From Bacillaceae bacterium (GTDB lineage: Bacteria; Bacillota; Bacilli; Bacillales; Alkalibacillaceae): 64,000 bases of DNA. The position numbers were made by a program, and so were the translations under genes. Shown in pieces: positions 63,401-64,000 of this stretch. Numbering within the stretch: position 1 is the first letter of the stretch; each line of letters opens with the position of its first letter. The notes under the pieces are model-generated. The model saw only the letters and a program-made list of their open reading frames with translations, was not told where the DNA came from and searched no databases. Location: assembly GCA_017656265.1 (NCBI GenBank), contig JACDOD010000001.1:310001-374000 (forward strand). The letters run 5' to 3'.

Positions 63401-64000
63401 GATTGGCAAACGATTCAAAACGGTCAATAACCTCTCCATTTTTAACTTTAACAGCAGCCAGTTCGATAATGGTATCGTAAACCGCAGACAAACCGGTTGT
63501 CTCCACGTCAAATACGACATATTCGGCATCTTTCAGTTCCCGATCCTGTTCGTTATAGGCAATCGGAACACCATCATCAACTACATACGCTTCCACGCCG
63601 TAGATTATTTTAATATTGTTCTTTTGACCGGCTGCATGGGCTTCAGGATATGCCTGTACTACAGCGTGATCCGTAATGGCAATAGCTTTATGTCCCCATT
63701 TTGCCGCCTGCTCAATTAAGCGGGAAGCTGAAACCGGAGCATCCATCTGGCTCATGGTAGTATGGGAATGAAGTTCAACCCTTTTTTCTTCTGCTTGATC
63801 TTTGCGTGATTCCACGTGTACTTCCTGAATGTCATTGGCCATCATGGTTAATTCATTTGTGAAGGTATCGGTCTGTACGCTGCCTCTCGCTTTGATCCAC
63901 ATTCCTTTTTTTAGCAATTTAAACTGTTCGGCATGATCATTTCCCCGTGAAAACATCTTAATCTGCAGTGAATCTGTATAATCCGTAACCTTGGCCATTA
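60474..64000 (-). CDS. polC: DNA polymerase III alpha subunit, PolC type (5' end missing)
   Basis: Replicative polymerase of low-G+C Gram-positives with built-in 3'-5' exonuclease. The C-terminal 1174 or so residues are present of about 1430. Seen in order: end of the OB domain, PHP domain ([20 protein letters not shown]), exonuclease motifs [15 protein letters not shown] and [11 protein letters not shown], a zinc knuckle (CPSC...CPKC), palm motif [12 protein letters not shown], and helix-hairpin-helix region ([22 protein letters not shown]). It ends in QLSLF, a canonical sliding-clamp-binding motif. No strong terminator lies between it and the nusA operon promoter. Confidence 0.97.
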   Translation of the reverse strand, partial: MAKVTDYTDSLQIKMFSRGNDHAEQFKLLKKGMWIKARGSVQTDTFTNELTMMANDIQEVHVESRKDQAEEKRVELHSHTTMSQMDAPVSASRLIEQAAKWGHKAIAITDHAVVQAYPEAHAAGQKNNIKIIYGVEAYVVDDGVPIAYNEQDRELKDAEYVVFDVETTGLSAVYDTIIELAAVKVKNGEVIDRFESFANPHEPLSETTTELTGITDDMVKDAPEVEEVLEKFYDWMGDSILVAHNASFDMGFLNEGLKKIGKDKASNPVIDTLELARYLFPELKNHRLNTLCKHLNIELVQHHRAIYDAEATGYLLWQLIKRCLEKEITNHNQLNAHMGEGNAYQRSRPFHCILLAQNQDGLKNLYKLVSLSHVEYFYRVPRIPRSVLQKHREGLLIGSGCDQGELFETMMQKSKEEAEKVAEFYDYIEIQPPSNYQHLIEKELVRDQDSLLDIIKNLVNLAEEMNKPAVVTGNVHYVEKYEKIYRKILIASQNGNPLNRQTLPDVYFKTTDEMLKEMAFLGDEKAKEVVVENTNKIADMIGEVTPVKEDLYTPNIEGADQEIREMSYNRAKSLYGDPLPELVEKRLEKELDSIIGHGFAVIYLISHKLVKKSLDDGYLVGSRGSVGSSFVATMTEITEVNPLPPHYVCPSCQYSEFFTDGSVGSGFDLPEKDCPKCGEKLKKDGQDIPFETFLGFKGDKVPDIDLNFSGEYQPRAHNYTKVLFGEDNVYRAGTIGTVAEKTAYGYVKGYAADHQLQYRGAEVDRLVQGCTGVKRTTGQHPGGIIVVPDDKEIYDFTPIQYPADDKTSEWRTTHFDFHSIHDNLLKLDILGHDDPTVIRMLQDLTGINPKEIPTDDPEVMKIFSTTEPLGVEEEQIMCKTGTLGVPEFGTRFVRQMLEDTKPTTFAELVIISGLSHGTDVWLGNAQELINQGICELSDVIGCRDDIMVYLMHKGLEASLAFKIMEFVRKGKGLQDEWIEEMKKHDVPDWYIESCKKIKYMFPKAHAAAYVLMAVRIAYFKVYYPIEFYAAYFTVRADDFELDTMIKGSSAIRKRIEEIMAKGNDASPKEKSLLTVLELALEMCERGYSFQKVDLYRSSATEFLVEGDTLIPPFNAIDGLGTNAALNIVKAREEGEFLSKEDLRERSRISKTVLEYLDQHGCLEGMPEANQLSLF

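Overview
This window is a contiguous stretch of core chromosome from an endospore-forming member of the Bacillaceae. The evidence is the gene content (spoVK, cotE, spoVS, spoVF/dpaAB, spoIIIE, ymxH, mlpA) and a gene order close to the Bacillus subtilis segment that runs from polC through nusA-infB, pnp, the dap operon, spoIIIE, the ymf genes, recA, rny, mutSL and hfq to glnRA. Modest G+C, acidic linkers in secreted or membrane proteins, and a 2-oxoacid:ferredoxin oxidoreductase in place of the tdh-kbl genes suggest a relative of the halotolerant genera (Virgibacillus, Lentibacillus, Halobacillus type), but the genus is an inference. Almost every gene is on the minus strand. The plus-strand genes are lexA (5' end outside the window) and a small heat-shock gene. 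I saw no rRNA, tRNA, CRISPR array, insertion sequence or prophage.

Layout (plus coordinates; most genes read right to left). 1-3.1 kb: lexA converges on glnRA; hsp20 diverges from glnR across a shared control region with a perfect GlnR/TnrA box. 3.1-8.6 kb: ynbB, hflX, spoVK, an unknown membrane protein with an operator-like palindrome, hfq and miaA. 8.7-16.9 kb: mutL, mutS, cotE, ricA, miaB and a DCC-type thiol oxidoreductase. 17-24 kb: korB, korA, a dipeptidase, spoVS, ymdB and rny. 24-29.6 kb: recA with a LexA box, cinA, pgsA, rodZ, ymfK, ymfJ. 29.6-41.6 kb: ymfI, the ymfH/ymfF peptidase pair, the nupNOPQ nucleoside importer, its GntR-type neighbour ymfC, and spoIIIE. 41.7-50.4 kb: ylzJ, tepA, the lysine/dipicolinate genes dapA-dapG-asd-dpaB-dpaA, ymxH, mlpA and ylxY. 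50.5-60.4 kb: pnp, rpsO, ribF, truB, rbfA, ylxP, infB, ylxQ, ylxR, nusA and rimP. 60.4-64 kb: the 3' part of polC.

How the genes work together: nitrogen assimilation (glnRA); the SOS response (lexA and its target recA); mismatch repair (mutSL, with a clamp-binding motif that matches the one ending PolC); RNA processing and turnover (rny, pnp, hfq, the ricA/ymdB neighbourhood); translation initiation and ribosome maturation (rimP, nusA, infB, rbfA, rpsO, truB); and sporulation, where asd-dapG-dapA feed dihydrodipicolinate to DpaAB to make the spore's dipicolinic acid.

Most of the window is ordinary core genome and I found no convincing new multi-gene system. The observations most worth a second look are regulatory: a long structured leader with a weak terminator between the nusA-operon promoter and rimP; a fragment resembling a decayed glycine riboswitch next to a short ORF between rny and ymdB; an operator-like palindrome centred on the -10 box of an unknown membrane-protein gene; and tandem hairpins between nupN and nupO. 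Many start codons were set from Shine-Dalgarno position rather than from the longest open frame, and these are noted.
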